A DNA stretch of 64,000 nucleotides from Heligmosomoides polygyrus polygyrus (GCA_947396885.1 OX377205.1:28335899-28399898); one strand, 5' to 3'. Positions 1 through 11,077 are shown, counted from the first letter of the stretch. Notes: generated from the letters alone by a model not told the origin. Numbers and translations: made by a program.

Positions 1-649
1 ATCAGGATAAAAGTACAGTTCGCTTAGTACTTCACGAACATAACTGTTTATACCCAGTTGAGATTCACTGGAAGAATCTGCACTGAAGACGCTAGCAAAA
101 TACTGCGCAAGTGCATCCGCCTTCTCGTTGTCATCAACAGCGATTACCCTATGACTAATTAAAGTAGATAACGATGCAGCAGGTCTCACGTTTTTCCGCA
201 GATACTGGTGAAAATGATTAAGAGGTGCTTTTTAATATGCGACGCTCGTAATTGGCAAGAAATTCTTAAAGATGATAGTGTAGGTCGGTGCAAACTTTTC
301 TATAGTTGATTGGAAAGTGGATTAGGTAATTGTTGATAAATTTTTTGATGCAGTAGATTTGGGATATGAAGTGGATCGGTGATGCGCGAACATTTCGGAA
401 CTTTGAAAGGAACAAACAAGGCAAGTGCATTATAAAGGGTTAGGCAGAAACGACGATAAACATCATTTACAGAAGTATTGATCAAATAGATTGAGTCAAT
501 TGCTACTGAACAGATATTGATTCAGTGCAGAAAAGTCTATTCTAGATTTCGGGATACTTTTCATCCGACTAACGCTCGAGGTGATTTCGAATTTTACGAT
601 AGCATGATCAGATGTCGCTAGTGGTGGAAGTGAGCTTAGTTCAATCCCA
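1..649 (-). mobile_element. CR1-type non-LTR retrotransposon fragment, endonuclease end to pre-RT region
   Basis: Read on the minus strand, this stretch begins (near 640) with the end of an endonuclease/exonuclease/phosphatase domain: the run LPPLATSDHAIVKFEI contains the SDH-type catalytic motif. It continues through a pre-RT region (61-residue open frame at 300-485) to a block at 1-236 ending in KADALAQYFASVFS, which resembles the segment before the reverse transcriptase of CR1-like elements. The frame is broken by stops and shifts, so this is a dead copy. The RT itself would lie left of the window. It is colinear with the endonuclease N-terminal part at 1256-1963, so both are one insertion split by the foldback at 650-1255. 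Family assignment is from remembered motif patterns. Confidence 0.7.
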
Positions 650-1255
650 ATGGGGGGCCACTCCATAATCGCTTGTAAATGGCAGTTTAGTCATAAATAC
701 ATGTAACACATACATCAACGAACTTACCTGATCCTCCCCTGGAAATCATCGATCCTAACCTGAAATTAAAAAAATCGCTACGAAACAGACGACGAAAAGC
801 GAACGACGCAAGCAACATGCAACAAAATAAAAAGTCCCTCGGGTGATGCGTACTGCCTGCCTGCTACCTGATGCCCTCCCCAAGAATGGCGGGTCCCATC
901 GCTGGAATATTGAAAAAAATTAGTTGCGAAAACATGAAGAGGGTCCAGCGGCTCCGCACGTAGTCCACGTTTTCAAATGCTCGCGCACCAGTCGCGTGCG
1001 CGTCGACTCAGTCAACGTGTAGAAACGCATAGTGACGCCTGCAGTACGCATCACCCGAGGAACTTTTTATTTTGTTGCATGTTGCTCGCGTCGTTCGCTT
1101 TTCGTCGTCTGTTTCGTAGCGATTTTTTTAATTTCAGGTTAGGATCGATGATTTCCAGGGGAAGGGGATTAGGTAAGTTCGTTGATGTATGTGTTACATG
1201 TATTTATGACTAAACTGCCATTTGCAAGTAATTATGGAGTGACCTCCCCCCTCCC
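650..1255. repeat. Foldback element inside the CR1 copy
   Basis: Two arms of about 205 bp, roughly 650-858 and 1039-1255, are near-perfect reverse complements. Both contain, for example, the run from the ATTTATGACTAAACTGCC motif to the gggtgatgcgtactgc core. The central 180 bp is single copy. The right arm, on the plus strand, carries a polypyrimidine tract ending in ttttaatttcag, then about 35 bp, then ggtaagttcg, which looks like a small exon with acceptor and donor; the left arm has the same on the minus strand. No transposase is encoded. CR1 reading resumes on both sides, so it inserted into that element. It could be a non-autonomous DNA transposon or a local inverted duplication. Confidence 0.75.
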
Positions 1256-1963
1256 ATTCGGATTGAACCGTGAGCTTATATTACGAATGTTGTTGGTGGA
1301 TGAAAAAACGACATCAAGAATTTTGTTGCTGTGCGTGGGATTTTTTTACAAACTGTGTGAAATCTGAATTCCGGAAAAGTCAAGAAAGGCCCTAGCACTT
1401 GAATTTAGAGGTGTAGTAGCCAACCAGTCAACATCAAGATTAAAATCACCAACCAAAATAATGCTAGCATGAACGCAAGACAAGTCTCGAAGCAGCTCAA
1501 CGAGGGAACTGTCGTCTATTTGGGTTGAATTCGGGGGCATATAAACAGTGATGAGACGTATACAGGAGTATGTCAACGGAAGAAACAGGTCAATGCAAAG
1601 CACTTGTGCTGCTTTGGGAGGCGCGTGTTCTACAAAGTCAGCATATAGATCAATTCTGACAAGGCAACAAACACACCATCCTTTACCATGGTTGTAAATG
1701 GAGTATGGAAGGCGACCCACGATTTATGAGTCCTGAATTTTATTAGTGAGCCACGTCTCGGTTACAAATATTAAATCTAGGTCTTTAATGCATAGAAGCG
1801 AATGTAAATGGTCTATTTTAATGCATAAGCTACGAGCATTAAGCAAACTACATTTTATGCAGGGGAGCAGCCGTGCGTGATTGAGAGTTTTCCGAATGAA
1901 TACCATGAATTTCCGAAATGCGAACAAGTTTATCCCTGTGTACAACCCTTTCTCCATAACCAA
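1256..1963 (-). mobile_element. CR1-type non-LTR retrotransposon, endonuclease domain N-terminal part
   Basis: Two overlapping minus-strand frames (1963-1724 and 1720-1346) give an APE-like endonuclease: LNARSL near the start, VTETWL with the catalytic glutamate, a central ITVYMPPN block, and LVGDFNLDVDW with the GDFN motif. One frameshift lies near 1722. After the stop at 1346, another frame continues as LDVVFSSTNNIRN up to the foldback insertion. Such a domain nicks target DNA during target-primed reverse transcription, but this copy cannot be functional. Confidence 0.75.
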
Positions 1964-2620
1964 GGCTCCTATTTCGGTCGCGCGCCGTTTAGCGTAATTC
2001 GTAGTCCCGTTACCTCTCTTCTGCTGTCATACTCCTTATATAGATTTTTTGTAGTTCTGACTGACGTTGCAAGCGCGCATTTGCAAGCGCCATACGTCAG
2101 TGTGTATGCGAAGGCAGGACCCGGAAAATTTGTTTTGAATCTTTTCCTTGGCAGTAATGAGAAGATGTTTAACTGCTGGGTCTTTGTTAATTTCTAAAGC
2201 ATTATTGATCAAAGGGCTAACCTACATATCAGCTAGATGAAGCGAAGCCACAGTCCATTGGCGGTATAGTAGGACTTGATGTGAAGGGTCGAGACGGTTG
2301 AGACGATGAGACGCCAGGTTTTGGTCCTCGCTGCGTCTTAGTCGGCGGCATACAAAACAACTGAAACTGGAAGGAAAAGACAATAGAACCTGGTATAGAA
2401 CTGGCGATGCGAAGCACACACGCCGCTCACGGTCAGTGTAGCAGTAGACTGTAGATAGCAGTAGCAGTAGATTTTTATTTTATTTCACAAATGTTATCTA
2501 TCATGCTGCCTGAAGATGATTCGTTCTCGGTGCAGATCTAGTAGGGGTTCCTTACTACATTCACACCGAGAATGGTCCATTCTAGGTTCCCCTCCTCCGA
2601 CTAGGAACTCAGAAAAGTCT
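1964..2620. other. Unassigned stretch
   Basis: No recognisable gene. Short open frames on both strands lack family motifs or splice support. A short TAGCAG-type simple repeat lies around 2437-2475. Confidence 0.4.
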
Positions 2621-2627
2621 ATCTGGG

Positions 2628-2785
2628 CCACCACGGACCGGATTCATCAACGCCTTATAGCAGTTTAACGGAGAAAACACAGGTGAAACATTTCATTATA
2701 TCGCTTGTTGAAAAGCAACGCTATCAGGAACTCCGGTTGTATTTTCTCAGTTAAATTGCTGTAAGTCGTTGTTGAATCCGGCCCC
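2628..2785. mobile_element. MITE, GGGGCCGGATTC family, copy 1
   Basis: The right end reads gtaagtcgttgttgaatccggcccc and the left end ggaccggattcatcaacgcctta, a decayed terminal inverted repeat. It matches copies at 36365-36542, 36893-37095 and 55121-55255. The internal part carries the same cttatcgc/gtaagc-like blocks. It is non-coding. Confidence 0.65.
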
Positions 2786-2848
2786 AGGTTGGCATGTTTA
2801 CTTATTTCTAAATCTGTTGCCCATTTATTGTGTTTCTTTGGAACTAAA

Positions 2849-3042
2849 CGGGGTGGTGTTCGCTCCGCACTGGCAAGGTATCGTAAAACGGGTAAACTGG
2901 AACAGCCAGGCCCCGGAGTTTTTTCGTTTGCCTAGCTCTGTTCTCTCCTCCGCGTTAGCAGACTAGAGCACAGAAACCGTGTTTATGTGAATGTTTCATG
3001 ACAATGTGCAGTGTTGGAGCGGGCACTAGCCCGCTTAATACC
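2849..3042. mobile_element. Diverged copy of the hAT-like MITE at 24974-25162
   Basis: The interior (gtgtttatgtgaatgtttcatgacaatgtgcag) and the right terminus (gcgggcactagcccgcttaatacc, 3019-3042) match the element at 24974-25162. The left terminus is badly eroded, so the left boundary is approximate. Confidence 0.5.
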
Positions 3043-3171
3043 GTTTCTTTATGTCGGAAAATTGTTTAAGAGCGGCCACCATCAACTAGGAATTACAAAG
3101 ACTGGTCATGCTACGCAGTTTGGGCACTACGGGCGAAGTTCCCCCTTCTTTCACGAACGCAAGTGGAGAAT

Positions 3172-3363
3172 AAAGGGCTCCGCACACTTTTGCACGTTGC
3201 CGCAGCCCTATCCTTCAACATGGGGCAAGGACGCAGAGGCCGCCGGCAACGGCAGCCGGCGCCGTCCCGCACCCGCACACCCTTACACCATTGCCGCATC
3301 GACGGCAGCAATGATTTCAATCACCGACGGCAACAATGACTGAAATCATTGTTGCCGTCGGTG
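3172..3363. repeat. GC-rich repeat with perfect 18-bp hairpin
   Basis: Begins with gggctccgcacacttttgc, shared with the hairpin element at 16250-16395. It ends in a perfect inverted repeat: 3322-3339 (caccgacggcaacaatga) pairs with 3346-3363 across a 6-nt loop. The proteins it seems to encode are compositional artefacts. Confidence 0.55.
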
Positions 3364-3671
3364 CGGCAATGCCTCACGCAGAGACTGTCTGCGCTCTAGC
3401 CAATCGCGACGGGGAACACGAAGTGGAAACACGTGCATCCTTTAAGTTAGCTGATCGATAGGCCCAATCAGCTGTTAATTTTCAGCGATGAGGACGACGT
3501 AGCGAGTTATTTTTGAGTTCCTGTGTCTGTTTTTCGCTAGTTTTGCTAGTGTTGATATTTCGTTAATATTATATTTCAGGAAATGAACGACCACACTCGA
3601 TCCGCTATTAGTAGTGTGAAGGAGGGACTGAAGGTGAGACCGGTTTGATCCTACCAATAGTTATAGCTTAG

Positions 3672-3905
3672 TATGTTCTATAGTTGTGCCCGAATGAATA
3701 TTCGAGCATTCGAATTCGAATAATTCTATTTGAATTCGAATACTCGTATTCGAACGTTCGAAAAAACGCGATTTTCGAATGTATTCGAATTCGAATGCTC
3801 GAAAAAACGCGATTTTCGAATTCGAATGCTCGAGACACTCGTGTTCGAATGCTCAAATTCGGATGCTCGAAACATTCGCATTCGAATGTTCGATTGCTAC
3901 GAAAT
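3672..3905. repeat. TTCGAA-rich repeat array, copy 1
   Basis: Dense in TTCGAA palindromes, with blocks of ctcgaaaaaacgcgattttcgaa as in the array at 10258-10620. The left end tatagttgtgccc is the inverse of the right end of that array (gagcacaactata), which suggests the termini of one element family. Because TTCGAA is self-complementary, both strands give similar-looking false open frames. Confidence 0.75.
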
Positions 3906-4009
3906 CTGCTCTCCAACAAAATAATCTACCTTTCCTGCTTTAAGTATCCCACGAGCAAATAATTTGCCCTCTAGCTCTAGAATCGTTTGCACCCTCATCT
4001 AACACTCAG

Positions 4010-4145
4010 GGGCAGCATGTCCTTTGAGCGCAGAACCAAGCTTGGGAGGGGACTCCAGAATATGTGCCATCCGAGCTGCTCGTGTGGAAATTGTTCTCAC
4101 TCAGGGAGAGGTCGCAGCCAGGTTTCGGGACTCCAGAGCACAAAC
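4010..4145 (+). repeat. Single unit of the 110-bp minisatellite
   Basis: One diverged unit of the repeat found in arrays at 17240-17690 and 18140-18520. Shared landmarks are gagcgcagaaccaagct, ggggactccag, and gagctgctcgtgtggaaa. Confidence 0.6.
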
Positions 4146-4640
4146 GAGTACAGCTGGAAAATGGGCGGAAAACGCCAGCGATTCATGTAGACGTCAAAAC
4201 CTTTCAAATCTCAACCACTCGATTGAAATTCAATAATCCCACAACGCAGGAGAATCGAGCCCCCGACCTTCCTCGCATGAAGGAACGTCACAAGGGATGG
4301 GCGGATAACGAAATTTTGAAAGCCGAATGGCGGATAATTTTGTCCGAAAATGGCTGGATAACGGCAAAACGGATAAAGAACAAAGAACAAAAACTAAAAC
4401 TCGTTATGAATTGCTCTACTTTCAGAGATCAGGAGTTGAGGTATTGTTAATTTGTAAGGCATTTCTAGACATCTCAATAGTGTTTTTTCGAACGTAGTGC
4501 AGTCGCCACATTAAGCCGCTCTATAAGATTTTCAGCACATCAGAAGGAATGCAAACAAACAGCTTTTCGCCTCCTGAAGGTTGCCTGTATTGTTTTATTG
4601 ATCAGCCGCTTAGTTTTTTTTTACATTAAAGCTGCTGAAA
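4146..4640. other. Unassigned AT-rich stretch
   Basis: No gene recognised. A 128-residue open frame crosses 4064-4450, but it starts inside the minisatellite unit and shows no family motif or splice sites. Confidence 0.35.
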
Positions 4641-4675
4641 AATAGAATGGTCTCTAGATGTCTTCTTCTTCTTCT

Positions 4676-5139
4676 TCAGCGTTTGTCCCGCTTCGTCGCA
4701 GGGTCCGCTCTTCTGGTGTCATGACGCCACCTTTCCCGGTCCTGCGCTTGATCAGGGTGGACGCCAGTTACATTCATGTCCATGTGTAACGTATCCGACA
4801 AACGCTGCTTCGGGCGTCCTCTAGGCCGCTTTCCTGACACTTCCATCTCAAGGCCTATCTTGCGGACGCTGTCTTCCTTTCCACACAGAACGTGGCCGTA
4901 CCATCGTAAGCGAGCTTCGCGCATCTTATCCACTATCGGCACGACACCGAACTTCTGCCGGATAGCATCATTTCTGATGCGGTCCATGCGGGCAGCATCT
5001 TCGTCTCCATGACGCTGAAGCGCGTTTCAACCTCCTTAGTCGCAGGCCAACACTCAGCGCCGTACATTGCTACTGGCCGCACGACTGTTCTGTAGATCTT
5101 TGACTTCAGGTGCTCTGGTATCTTCCTATCGCAGAGCAC
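4676..5139 (-). pseudogene. RTE C-terminal region
   Basis: Two overlapping frames (5139-4933 and 4987-4676) give YRTVVRPVAMYGAECWP, then IRNDAIRQKFGV, REARLRWYGHVL and RPRGRPKQR, the usual C-terminus of RTE proteins. A frameshift lies at about 4960. The same 3' module recurs at 24300-24670, 36340-36790, 60430-60715 and 62640-62840. Confidence 0.8.
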
Positions 5140-5154
5140 ACCAGTCAGCGAACG

Positions 5155-6717
5155 TCACTTGGACCAAGCTGCACTCACGCGTGAGTTCACTTCAACCATC
5201 AGACCGCCGTCAGACGCTATTGCTGATTCCAGGTATTTAAACACCGAAGTGCGTGCAAGCTCAGTACCGTTAATCTTAATGGAGCCGGACTCGTTTACGT
5301 CAGTTGTTAGGTACTCGGTCTTCTTGACGTTCAATTTGAGTCCGAACATCGCCAGGCGGTCGCACCAAGCTTGCACCTGTCGCTCGAGATCATCTTTATC
5401 TTCGCAAGCGAGCATCACGTCATCAGCATAGAGCAATGTCCATGGGACAGGCTTCTGAAGATCTCGCGTAATGGCATCCATGACGACAACAAAGAGGAGT
5501 GGAGAAAGCGCAGAACCTTGGTGCACCCCAACAGAGATGGGAAACTCCATTGAGGTTCCAGCTGCAGCTTGCACTCTACTCTTTGAGCAAGAGTAGAGCA
5601 TCCGCACCCACTCAATGAGTTCCTCAGGTACGCTGTGTTGTCGCAAGGAGTACCATATAACCTCACGCGGTGCGCGGTCGAAGGCCTTCTCCAGGTCGAG
5701 AATGGCTATATGCACCGGCTTCTGTTTCTCGCGATGCTTCTCCACCAGGAGGCGGGCGGCGTGTATAGCATCAATGGCCGTCCCACAACCAGACACAAAG
5801 CCGCACTGGTTGTCGGAGAGCCTGACGATTTCACGAATTCGTCTATCGAGGATTCGCTCGAAGATCTTCATGCTGTACGAAAGCAAGCGAATCGGACGAT
5901 AATTGGAGCAGTCTGCAGGACTGCCTTTCTTCTTCCAAATCGGAATCGTCGTACTGTTGTGCCCACACTGCAGTACTTTCTTCTCCTGTACTACCTGGTT
6001 GAAAAATTCAGCCAACCACTCAGCAGGATACCAGAGCTTCGACTTCCAAACATCTGCTGCCAGATCATCCGGTCCTGTCGCCTTGCATGGCTTCATCTTC
6101 TTTAGAGCCGCTTCAGTTTCCTCCACGGTGATCTTGTGAACGGGACCGTGAACAGAATCCACAGAAAGGATGGCCGGGTGAGGAAATTCCATAGTGGAAA
6201 TTTCCTCAAATTAATCACGCCATCGCTTCAGCGCGTTTCTGCGGTCTGTCAGAAGATGATGTCATTGATGCTAAAGAACTTTTCAATATCCTCGGTTTGG
6301 CGATGGCGGGTCTTATCAACTCGGCACAAATACCGCTCACCATCGCGCGACTCGAGCTTTTCGTTGACATCACTATAATGAGTGGCTTTCGCAACAGCTA
6401 CGGCTTTCTTTGCAGCCTTCTTCGCCTTCTGATACTTCCGCCAGTTTTCGGCTGTTTTATCGCTGAGAAACACACAATAAAGCGATTTCTTCTCTCTAAC
6501 CTTCGCTTTCACATCGTTCTCCACAGCCATGTCTGCTTGTCGACCGTGCGTCGCCCAGTTCGTTATGTCGAGTACCAACCTTGCAGCTTGGCGTATCGCG
6601 TCGGTTGCTTTCTTCCAAGTTTCGTGAGCAGCCCTGACTGTCGGCAACCGTACGCGGGAAATCACAGCTGCTTCCTTCTCTTTCATTCGCCACCACTTGA
6701 TTCCCGCAGCACCGCAT
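5155..6717 (-). pseudogene. RTE reverse transcriptase and linker
   Basis: The linker (KKAAKKAVAVAKATHYSD) runs to a frameshift at about 6250. An in-frame stop at about 6212 precedes MEFPHPAIL. The 345-codon open frame (6192-5155) contains the RT palm: KATGPDDLAADVWK, NYRPIRLLSYSMKIFE, ILDLEKAFDRAPR (motif A), GVHQGSALSPLLF, and LYADDVML (catalytic YADD), then GLKLNVKKTEYL. It lacks a continuous link to the endonuclease. Confidence 0.85.
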
Positions 6718-6720
6718 CGC

Positions 6721-7600
6721 TCACCTGCTCCACCCTCGGAGGGGTGATCTTAAAAATGCAGACCAGCGGTCGATGCTGTGGGGCGACGTTTCATACGGCA
6801 CGATCCTCGCGTCTGTGAGAATGCTTCGGTCGCGATCCTTGACAAGGACAAAGTCTATTTGAGACTTGGAGCTCCCACTATAGTATGAGATGAGGTGGGA
6901 GTCGCGTTTTCGGAAAATGGTGTTCACAATGGTGAAATTATGCGATTCCGCATACTCAAGAATGCGCTCAACATCGGCCTTACGAGACCCGTATCCGAAA
7001 CCACCATGACAGCTGTGCCCGTCCTTCGCAGCACCTACGTGCCCACTGAGGTCACCAGCGACTATGATGACATCTTTCGGCGGTGCCTCTGCTGTCTTCT
7101 CATCAAGCAGGCTCCAAAGCTCTTGTTTGGCTTGATCGGAGCAGCCACTCTGCTGAGCATACGCAGAGAAGAAGTGATAGAGTCGCTCCTTCGCGGCGAC
7201 AACGATCTTCATCAACCGATCGTCATAGCGTTCGACACTTACAATCGAGTCACGAAATCGTTCGGAGACGGTTATTCCGACACCACTGGTGGTCCTGGGA
7301 CTTTCACATAGAACGGCCTTGAAGCCTCGTCCTATGTCCCTAGATTTGCGGCAGGACCACCTCGTCTCCTGCACCGCACAGAAATCAACTCTTCTACGCT
7401 CCAGTGCTTCAACCAACTCGCACGAGCGGCCCGTCAACGTACCCACATTCAGCGTTGCCACGCGGGTCCTGCTTACGTTACGGGACTTTCGGACTAGCTC
7501 AGTTGCCCCCGATGCCGTCCTCGCATCAGGGACCTTCGCATACTTCTCACACTCGCCGGGCTCTGCGAGTGCGCGTCGGCTCCCGCGGACGCCGTAGCAC
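6721..7600 (-). pseudogene. RTE endonuclease domain (EEP/APE-like)
   Basis: Open from about 7600; the first methionine (7461) lies in the middle of conserved sequence (RVATLNVGTLTGR), so the true frame starts further upstream. Motifs in order: LNVGTL, VQETRW with the catalytic glutamate, SAYAQQ, IIVAGDLSGHVG where GDFN is expected, and SQIDFVLV with the conserved aspartate. The GDF-to-GDL change and the later frameshift at about 6720 argue against activity. Confidence 0.8.
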
Positions 7601-7770
7601 TATCACGAAAAACTTGCAATGTCATGAACCATGTGATGTGACATGGGTCTTCGTAGGCTGGCCTGTCACAACGGCCTGTCGCCTGCATTCGAGTGTCCGT
7701 GCTTAGCTAGCTCACACTGCGAGCAGTTTCCAGTGGCACCACGTGGAGGAACGGACATCGCCACCTATGT

Positions 7771-8130
7771 CTATTTCTATTGACCCTAAAAGGGAGGCGG
7801 TTTTCTATGTAATAAAGATGTTTACTGGGAAACTCACAAACTAGAACACATCTGAATGTCATGCAGCACCCGCTGTGATAAGCTTAATTTTTGTAGTTTG
7901 TTGCACCGCTAAAATTTTGAATGGAGATGTCGCTCTATCTATGTATCTGGATTAAGCCTTTTTCTCGTTTGCTCATATTCATACTGCGTATTTCTTTGAC
8001 GACTCACAACAGCACAACAGCTTTAATTTCTCCATGAAGGGACGGTGTCGATTAATTTTTTTTTGAAGTTTAAAATTGAGAAACACGTTACGGTTTGCGA
8101 AAATTAGAGGGTATCCTATAAAAATCCAAG
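7771..8130. other. Unassigned AT-rich stretch
   Basis: No coding or repeat signal that I can support. Confidence 0.35.
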
Positions 8131-8136
8131 CACTAT

Positions 8137-9319
8137 TAGGCTGGCCCAAAAGTCTTGAAACAAAAATCCTTTTTTGTTCAACCTTGATTTTTTTAAATGC
8201 AAACTATCAATCAATAATATAATCACTATAAAGCGACATAACCTTCTCCCATCTGCTCAGTAGATCGCTGATTCCCTTCGTCCAGAAATCGGCGGATTAC
8301 GACATGAAGAACTTGTCTACTCCCATTTTGAAGTCGTCAAGCCTTCCAAATTTTTCCCTCTCAAATGACGCTTTATCGGTCCAAACAAACGATAGTCCAA
8401 GATCCGACGAATGCAGAAGATGGGCTACCGGATGCCAGCCAAGTTCGGCTATCTTCTGACAGGTGGTCGATGCAACGTGTGTGTGTATGGATGCACGTTG
8501 TCGTGCAACAGGTGGACACCTGATCTTTTTCGCTTTTTTCTCACATTGCGTCGTTCATTTCTAAAGCCGGTTAGTGTAATTTGGAAGCGGCGACCGTCGG
8601 CCAGCAGTCAGCAGCTCACGGTAGATTGGCTCTTTCGCATCCCACCAATCAGAAAGTGAATGTTTGCGTTGGTGTGGGTTTGGCTTCGGTTGGAACGGTG
8701 GTTCTGCGTTACGCGTGAGACAGACAGCAAGACGTGCGCTGTCATCGTAGACTATCCGGCTCTCGTCTACAGTCACTAGATTCTCAAGAAATTCCTTTCG
8801 ACGCGGCTGCACGAAGGAGTTACTGGCATATGTTCATTCGCACTTGCTTGTGTACCTCGGTGCCTATGAGGGATCATCTTGTCAAAATTTTCGATGGCAT
8901 AGATCGTGTGGATGCAGCTGGTGGATTGGATGCAGCCTAGGGTTGTTTCCAGTTCCTACGTGGTTGCTTTGGGATTGGATTTCATAGCGAGCAGCAACCC
9001 ATCATCGTCGATAGAACTGCGCCAATGAAGCACTGTGGTGCGGCTTACAGTCCCTTCTCCAAATGCATGGGTGATATTAGAGATCGTTCTGCTTGCGTTG
9101 GAGCCTCGGCACCATTTGTAGAAGATGACCACTCGACGCTGTTGTTGGCTAATCATGCTCGACATGTCACCCAAATGACGAGCGCAGGCACGTATGTACT
9201 CAATCAGCAAAAGCTCCTGGGACCTTCCACAAGATCACTGACCCAGAATTTTAAAATTATTTTTCCAGAATATTCTAAAATTTTCTAAATTTTGTTTCAG
9301 GACTTTTCGGCCAGCCTAT
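8137..9319 (-). mobile_element. Mariner transposon, degenerate
   Basis: Terminal inverted repeats of about 26 bp (aggctggcccaaaagtcttg at the left, inverse with few changes at the right), flanked by TA. The size of about 1.18 kb fits mariner. The minus strand gives the N-terminal helix-turn-helix (GSNASRTISNITHAFGEGTV, about 9130-9070), then LVTVDES and QPKPNPH (8812-8561) around the first catalytic aspartate. A decayed block to about 8215 has VHPYTHVA and DFWTKGISDL. Several stops and shifts mean no active transposase. Confidence 0.85.
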
Positions 9320-10257
9320 ATTTTAAAGGTTCTAATATTGTTGCTAGGGAAGCATTTAGAGCTGTTAAAAACTCATATGGAAGGATAGGATAACGAAAGT
9401 CCTGTGACCAGCGAATACTCAAGATCGCGAAACCCTGCATTGTAGACACGCATGATAGTACATAGCCTTAATACTCGTTAAATCTTGCTACTACTTGGCC
9501 CCTTTAACCTGTGCTGTACCTAACAATCACGTGAAAGACGCGTAACATGTGAGTTCTTGATCACACGATTCGCCGTTCTCTCTATTGCTCTAATAACGCT
9601 TTCTATATGAGAGCCCACAACAAAATTAATGACCGGCTCTAGGCTTCCCTTCGAAGAGAAGAAGATTATCCTGAAGTGCTACTAGAAAATCGAAAACCGA
9701 AGTGCAGAGGCGATCCAGCGACTACTTCTCCAAAGTACCACCCAGTCGCGTCACCCACGCACAATTAATCAAGTCTGAAATGCAAGGTTTCGGGCGGGGC
9801 ATGGCACAATCTTGACTATTTACCCGCCAGAAATCACGTTGCCCTGTGTTTCGAGTTTCAAATAACTCCAAAAGCTTCACTAGAAGCAATGTTAGAACCT
9901 TTCAATTAGTGCCTGCATTTTTCGCAAGCCATAGTGTGTTTTTAAGTTTTAAAGATTAAAAGAAGCACGAACAACAAGATTTCTTTAAAGAGAATTTGCA
10001 ATAAGTATTCGAGTAAAACACAATCAATCGAATGTGAAAAGCAAGCATCAGACGAGTGCATTGCGCAACCTGTACCGCTAATATGTCAGAAAATTTTAAT
10101 TTTCTTAAGTTCTCATATAAGCCCTTAACTTCTTCAGTATATATATAAGCCATATATAAGCTCTAAACTTCTTCTTCCCGTGAGCAACGTTATCACCTTT
10201 CAAACAGTGTTTTTTGACACACCCTGTATTTGCTTTGATGAAATGATACTCCCTCCC
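9320..10257. other. Unassigned stretch
   Basis: AT-rich, with short open frames only. No family motif, paired splice sites or repeat structure noticed. Confidence 0.35.
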
Positions 10258-10620
10258 AAAGCGCTAGCGACGCCCGAATTAATATTCGAGCAATCGAATT
10301 CGAATATCCGAATTCGAATGCTCGAAAAACGCGATTTTCGAATGTATTCGAATTCGAATGCTCGAAAAAACGCGATTTTCGAATGCATTCGAATTCGAGG
10401 GCTCGAAAAACGCGATTTTCGAATGTATTCGAATTCGAATGCTCGAAAAAACGCGATTTTCGAATGTATTCAAATTCGAGGCTCGAAAAAACGCATCGGA
10501 TGTATTCGAATTCGAATGCTCGAAAAACGCGATTTTCGAACGTTATTCGAATTCGAATGCTCGAAAATCGTCGCTATTCGAATATATTGGTTATTCGAAA
10601 TTTTTGGGAGAGCACAACTA
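10258..10620. repeat. TTCGAA tandem array, 40-41 bp unit
   Basis: Seven head-to-tail units of 37-41 bp from 10321 to about 10600. Each contains ctcgaaaaacgcgattttcg followed by a TTCGAA-rich part. The right end gagcacaactatag is the inverse of the left end of the copy at 3672. Other copies lie at 21243-21400, 23010-23225 and 41385-41475. Open frames of 100-166 residues across it (repeating NSNARK/RDFRMY) are products of the period and are not genes. Confidence 0.85.
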
Positions 10621-10828
10621 TAGTATGTTCTATATCTTTTCCAAGGTTTTACGACTCTGACTTAAGTCGTACTCTTGTCAGAATGGTAGCATTCTTCTAT
10701 TATAGGTGTTCTTCTTGCCGCAAGAAGTACTCGTCGTTTTTTCTCAACCTTGCCCTAGCTGGTAAGTTCTTGAATTGCTTTCGTTTGCTTTCACGTTTGT
10801 ATCATTCCCTATACAGGGTTGCTATTAG

Positions 10829-10978
10829 CAGTATTTGGATGCACTCCAATGGGAAGTGGGGAGAGGAACTTCACTCCGTCTAATTGACAATGTTGCCAGA
10901 ATTGAAAGGAAACGACTATACAATGACGACGTAGTGAACTTGGTAACGACGGGGCACTTTCGAGGCCAGGAGAAGTAA
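10829..10978 (+). CDS. Candidate terminal exon of an unrecognised gene
   Basis: After the acceptor gctattag (to 10828) an open frame of exactly 49 codons plus TAA runs to 10978. Its hydrophilic end includes NVARIERKRLYNDDVVNLV, and an AATAAA lies about 95 bp downstream (11072-11077). Those three signs suggest a real 3' exon. Another acceptor (ctatacag, to 10817) with a donor at 10762 (gtaagt) would give a different, shorter end. Upstream exons were not identified and I do not recognise the family. Confidence 0.35.
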   Translation, partial: QYLDALQWEVGRGTSLRLIDNVARIERKRLYNDDVVNLVTTGHFRGQEK

Positions 10979-11071
10979 CACTTTTTTAGTTCGTCTCGTC
11001 TTTCTAGCTGTGCCCCCTCCCCTTCGACTTAGATTCCTCTCAGTATTCTGTGCGTGCGGTTAACCGATCGC

Positions 11072-11077
11072 AATAAA
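11072..11077 (+). promoter_or_regulatory. Poly(A) signal AATAAA
   Basis: Canonical hexamer about 95 bp after the candidate stop at 10976-10978. Confidence 0.35.

Larger units (their letters stand above)
4650..7770 (-). mobile_element. RTE-type non-LTR retrotransposon, near full length, inactivated
   Basis: About 3.1 kb on the minus strand with the RTE layout: an APE-type endonuclease (about 7600-6721), a linker (6686-6249), a reverse transcriptase (6192-5155), and a C-terminal region ending in RLRWYGHV and KRPRGRPKQR (to 4676). The 3' end on the minus strand runs into short GAA repeats (4660-4680). The upstream part, around 7700, matches the 5' region of the deleted copy at 23735-24670, which sets the approximate 5' boundary. 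At least four frame breaks or stops make it non-functional. Elements of this clade move by target-primed reverse transcription and are abundant in nematodes. Confidence 0.88.

Noticed and set aside
4659..5012. Plus-strand open frames over the RTE C-terminus
   Set aside because: Shadows of the minus-strand RTE frame, which has clear motifs.
10180..10883. Open frames of 100-166 residues on the plus strand across the TTCGAA array
   Set aside because: They follow the 40-bp DNA period and appear in several frames and on both strands; no start context or splice sites.
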